Position numbers and translations under genes: made by a program. Positions 61,662-64,000 of a stretch of DNA of 64,000 nt are shown piece after piece; within the stretch, counting starts at the first letter, position 1; each line of letters begins with the position of its first letter. Source of the stretch: Acetobacterium woodii DSM 1030 (lineage in GTDB: Bacteria > Bacillota > Clostridia > Eubacteriales > Eubacteriaceae); contig NC_016894.1 in NCBI RefSeq assembly GCF_000247605.1, positions 3,895,732-3,959,731 of the forward strand. The letters run 5' to 3'. The notes under the pieces were generated by a model that did no database searches, had not been told where the DNA came from, and saw only the letters and a list, made by a program, of their open reading frames with translations.

Positions 61662-61736
61662 TTATTTATCACTTTGACCACAACGTGTTATCAAAATCAC
61701 AGTTTCAACGTGCCCTGCGGCGGTGATAATGATGTC
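61662..61736 (-). pseudogene. C-terminal fragment of an RlmD-like RNA methyltransferase
   Basis: The minus strand reads DIIITAAGHVETVILITRCG QSDK and a stop. The HVETVxLxxR motif is the usual C-terminus of m5U RNA methyltransferases of the RlmD/TrmA group. A second such fragment, with a different part of the enzyme, lies at 21240-21357. Confidence 0.55.
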
Positions 61737-62113
61737 GTATAAAACTAGTAACCCCTTGCAGGAGCTATATTTTCCCATTTTAAGTGATCAAAATCTCTTC
61801 TGTTAACTTAATTTGTTTTCTATTTCCAAATTCAGCAATATTACTTTTATTTATAAGCTTAGCTATATCCTTTGTACTCCAACTTCATGATTTACTTAGG
61901 CAATAGCTACCAACGCCCGTATAAACGTAAACGTCGCTCTATATCTTCTTCATTCCTCACTTTCATATCATATCCATAACTTAATTAAATCTAATTATTA
62001 CGCTTTTCACAAAATTCTATTCTAGTCATTGCAAAGAAATAAAAATGGTGCTAAAATATAGTTAACCCACTCATATATTAACCATATCACATAAATGGAA
62101 GTGAGGAAAAAGT

Positions 62114-64000
62114 ATGTCTGATAATTATATTCAGGTATCAGGTGCAAGGGAACGAAATCTAAAAAACATAAATGTTCTGATACACAAAAAAGAAATTACG
62201 GTTTTTACAGGTGTTTCCGGTTCAGGAAAATCATCTTTGGTATTTGATACAATAGCGGCAGAATCGCAAAGACAATTAAATGAAACCTACACCAGTTTTA
62301 TCCGCCACCGTATGCCACATTACGGAAAACCCGATGTGGACACCATTGAAAATTTGTCCGTAGCCTTTATTATCAATCAAAAACGATTAGGTGGTAATGC
62401 TCGTTCAACAGTTGGAACAATTACAGATATTTATTCTGTATTACGTTTATTGTTTTCCAGAATTGGAGAGCCATTTGTCGGTTATTCAGACGTTTTTTCA
62501 TTCAACAATCCGGCTGGAATGTGTGAATATTGCGAGGGCTTGGGCAAAATTGAAACCATTGATATTGAAAGGCTGTTAGATAAAAATAAATCCTTAAATG
62601 AGGGGGCTATCCGTTTTCCAACTTTTGAACCCAGCGGTTGGCGATTAACCCGCTATATTCATTCAGGCTTTTTTAATAATGACAAAACAATTAAGGACTA
62701 TTCTACCGAAGAACTGGAGCTGTTACTTTACGCTGATGGAATTAAGGTTAAAAATCCTACCCCCGAATGGCATAAAACCTCATTGTATGAGGGTTTGCTT
62801 CCACGCATTGAACGGAGTTTTCTTAAAAAAGAAGATGGAGAAAAGGTTAGATATGGAAAAGAAATTGAGCGGTTTGTTGTAAAGCAGGGTTGTCCCCACT
62901 GTCATGGAACACGCTTGAATGATAAGGTACTATCTTGCAAAGTGAACGGAAAAAATATTGCGGAATGCGCAGATATGCAAATAAATGAGCTTTTGGATTT
63001 TGTTCAATCTATTCATGCTCCCGTAGCCGCTACAATCGTTTCGGAACTTGTGAATCGGATTCAGCACATGATATCCATTGGGCTAGGCTATTTAAACTTA
63101 GGCAGAGAAACCTCTACACTTTCAGGTGGAGAGTCGCAAAGAATTAAAATGGTTAGCCAGCTTGGCAGTAGCTTGACCGACCTTACTTACATTTTTGACG
63201 AACCGAGTATAGGGCTTCACCCTCATGACATAAGCAAAATTAATGAGCTTATGAGGTTGTTGCGTGACAAAGGGAACACTGTTCTGATCGTAGAGCATGA
63301 TCCAGACATGATAAAAATTGCAGACCATATTATTGATATGGGACCAGGTGCAGGAAGCCACGGAGGGGAAGTTGTATATCAAGGAAATTTGGATGGGCTG
63401 AAAACAGCGGGTACCCTCACGGGAAAATACTTATCCTACTGCCCCAAACTAAAATCTGATATTCGTGCCCCGAAAACTTGGCTTTCTATTCAAAATGCAA
63501 CCATGCATAATTTGAAGAACCTTTCGGTTGATATACCAAGAGGAGTAATGACTGTTGTAACCGGAGTTGCCGGTTCAGGAAAAAGTACGCTTATTAATGG
63601 GGTATTGCCACGGTTATATCCAGAAACTGTTTTTATTGACCAGAAAGGAATTCAAGCGTCAAAACGTTCCAACATTGCAACCTTTACAGGTATCTTTGAT
63701 ATTATCAGAAAATTATTTACGAAAAGGAACGGTGTAAGCGCCTCCCTATTCAGTTTCAATTCACAAGGTGCTTGTCCTGCCTGCAAAGGTCTAGGAGTTA
63801 CTTATACAGATTTGGCGTTTATGGATACAATTGTTACGGTATGTGAGGAATGTCACGGAAACCGTTATACGGACGAAGTGCTTGCCTATCAGCTAAGAGG
63901 AAAAAGTATTGCCGATGTTCTTAAAATGACGGTCACAGAAGCCTTAGAATATTTTCAGGAAAAAGAAATCATAACGGTACTAAAACGGCTTTCAGACGTT
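62114..64000 (+). CDS. UvrA-like ABC-type ATPase (UvrA2/drug-resistance type), 3' end outside window
   Basis: ATG 62114 follows GTGAGGA; the frame is open to the window edge (629 codons). ABC module 1: Walker A FTGVSGSGKSSLVFDTIAAE (about 31-50), then zinc-finger-like CEYCEGLG (about 138) and CPHCHGTR (about 259), signature LSGGESQRIKM (about 336) and Walker B TYIFDEPSIGLHPHD. ABC module 2 begins TVVTGVAGSGKSTLINGVLP (about 478), with CPACKGLG and CEECHGNR Cys pairs. It is shorter between the modules than the true excinuclease UvrA (no room for the UvrB-binding and full insertion domains), as in UvrA2/DrrC-like proteins linked to DNA-intercalating antibiotic tolerance. Role inferred. Confidence 0.88.
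   Translation, partial: MSDNYIQVSGARERNLKNINVLIHKKEITVFTGVSGSGKSSLVFDTIAAESQRQLNETYTSFIRHRMPHYGKPDVDTIENLSVAFIINQKRLGGNARSTVGTITDIYSVLRLLFSRIGEPFVGYSDVFSFNNPAGMCEYCEGLGKIETIDIERLLDKNKSLNEGAIRFPTFEPSGWRLTRYIHSGFFNNDKTIKDYSTEELELLLYADGIKVKNPTPEWHKTSLYEGLLPRIERSFLKKEDGEKVRYGKEIERFVVKQGCPHCHGTRLNDKVLSCKVNGKNIAECADMQINELLDFVQSIHAPVAATIVSELVNRIQHMISIGLGYLNLGRETSTLSGGESQRIKMVSQLGSSLTDLTYIFDEPSIGLHPHDISKINELMRLLRDKGNTVLIVEHDPDMIKIADHIIDMGPGAGSHGGEVVYQGNLDGLKTAGTLTGKYLSYCPKLKSDIRAPKTWLSIQNATMHNLKNLSVDIPRGVMTVVTGVAGSGKSTLINGVLPRLYPETVFIDQKGIQASKRSNIATFTGIFDIIRKLFTKRNGVSASLFSFNSQGACPACKGLGVTYTDLAFMDTIVTVCEECHGNRYTDEVLAYQLRGKSIADVLKMTVTEALEYFQEKEIITVLKRLSDV

Larger units (their letters stand above)
61439..62113. 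other. Intergenic region with remnants
   Basis: A plus-strand frame at about 61433-61553 (PLPYERWHIHLNPHGARIKI) without a start looks like a gene tail of unknown origin. A strong hairpin lies at 61582-61619. A fragment of an RNA methyltransferase tail lies on the minus strand at 61662-61736. The rest is AT-rich and holds the promoter region of the UvrA-like gene. Confidence 0.45.

Noticed and set aside
1-64000. tRNA, rRNA or tmRNA genes
   Set aside because: No cloverleaf-like or rRNA-like stretches were recognised by eye; a covariance-model search would settle it.

Overview
The window looks like chromosomal accessory DNA of a low-to-moderate GC, anaerobic, acetogen-like member of the Clostridia (Eubacteriaceae/Acetobacterium-like). 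This is inference from gene content, not a database match. The support is strong AGGAGG-type ribosome binding sites; a giant surface protein ending in clostridial ChW repeats; an old-yellow-enzyme/2-enoate reductase with a 4Fe-4S cluster; an EFR1-type ferredoxin-flavodoxin; a GltD-like ferredoxin oxidoreductase; an NHLM-type peptide exporter; and many small MarR, TetR and MerR regulators. No rRNA, tRNA or CRISPR array was seen.

Layout. 0-4 kb: 3' part of a sensor kinase, then a GNAT acetyltransferase gene split by an intact IS3-family element with a 3-bp target duplication, then an AT-rich intergenic stretch. 4-13.3 kb: an 1842-residue secreted BspA/Ig/ChW surface protein, a DUF2442 gene, a MalT/LuxR-type regulator and a frameshifted acetyltransferase. 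13.5-17 kb: a gene graveyard (ketopantoate reductase, metallo-beta-lactamase, DUF7000-like, DUF1016-like, MFS and transposase remnants) around an intact cyclodeaminase-DUF924 fusion. 17-21 kb: a two-gene flavin/Fe-S oxidoreductase operon behind a TetR gene, with a perfect 40-bp palindrome as likely operator. 21-27 kb: more remnants, small hypothetical genes, and a RidA / MalY-like lyase / amino acid permease / MarR cluster.

27-34 kb holds the most interesting system: an NHLM-type export operon (short membrane-fusion protein, C39-peptidase ABC transporter, second ABC transporter). It is followed by two small genes with double-glycine leaders whose predicted cargo is rich in CxxC zinc-ribbon-like knuckles. 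One of them carries two leader-like GG motifs in tandem. No lanthionine, radical-SAM or YcaO maturation enzyme is visible nearby. A STAS protein follows.

34-45 kb: a DapB-like dehydrogenase, MerR and MarR regulators, a GFA-family protein, an alpha/beta hydrolase, a CPBP protease, a double-HTH MerR protein, EFR1, and a divergent TetR / enoate-reductase pair with clear operators. 45.5-48.5 kb: a three-gene transposon (DUF6431 protein, DDE transposase, ExeA-like ATPase). 49-54 kb: a two-component system divergent from a LanFEG-like immunity ABC transporter. 54-64 kb: flavodoxin-fold reductases, AraC/MATE, DUF4386/TetR, an internally deleted second IS3 copy beside a truncated GyrI-like gene, and a UvrA-like ABC protein running off the end.

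The window also carries six copies (whole, partial or collapsed) of a hairpin-forming miniature element of about 52-171 bp. Its ends are TAGGTAATTGCGAAA and the reverse complement, and four copies have 9-11 bp flanking direct repeats, so it is a genuine mobile MITE family. Together with many duplicated gene tails this indicates a region of high genomic turnover.
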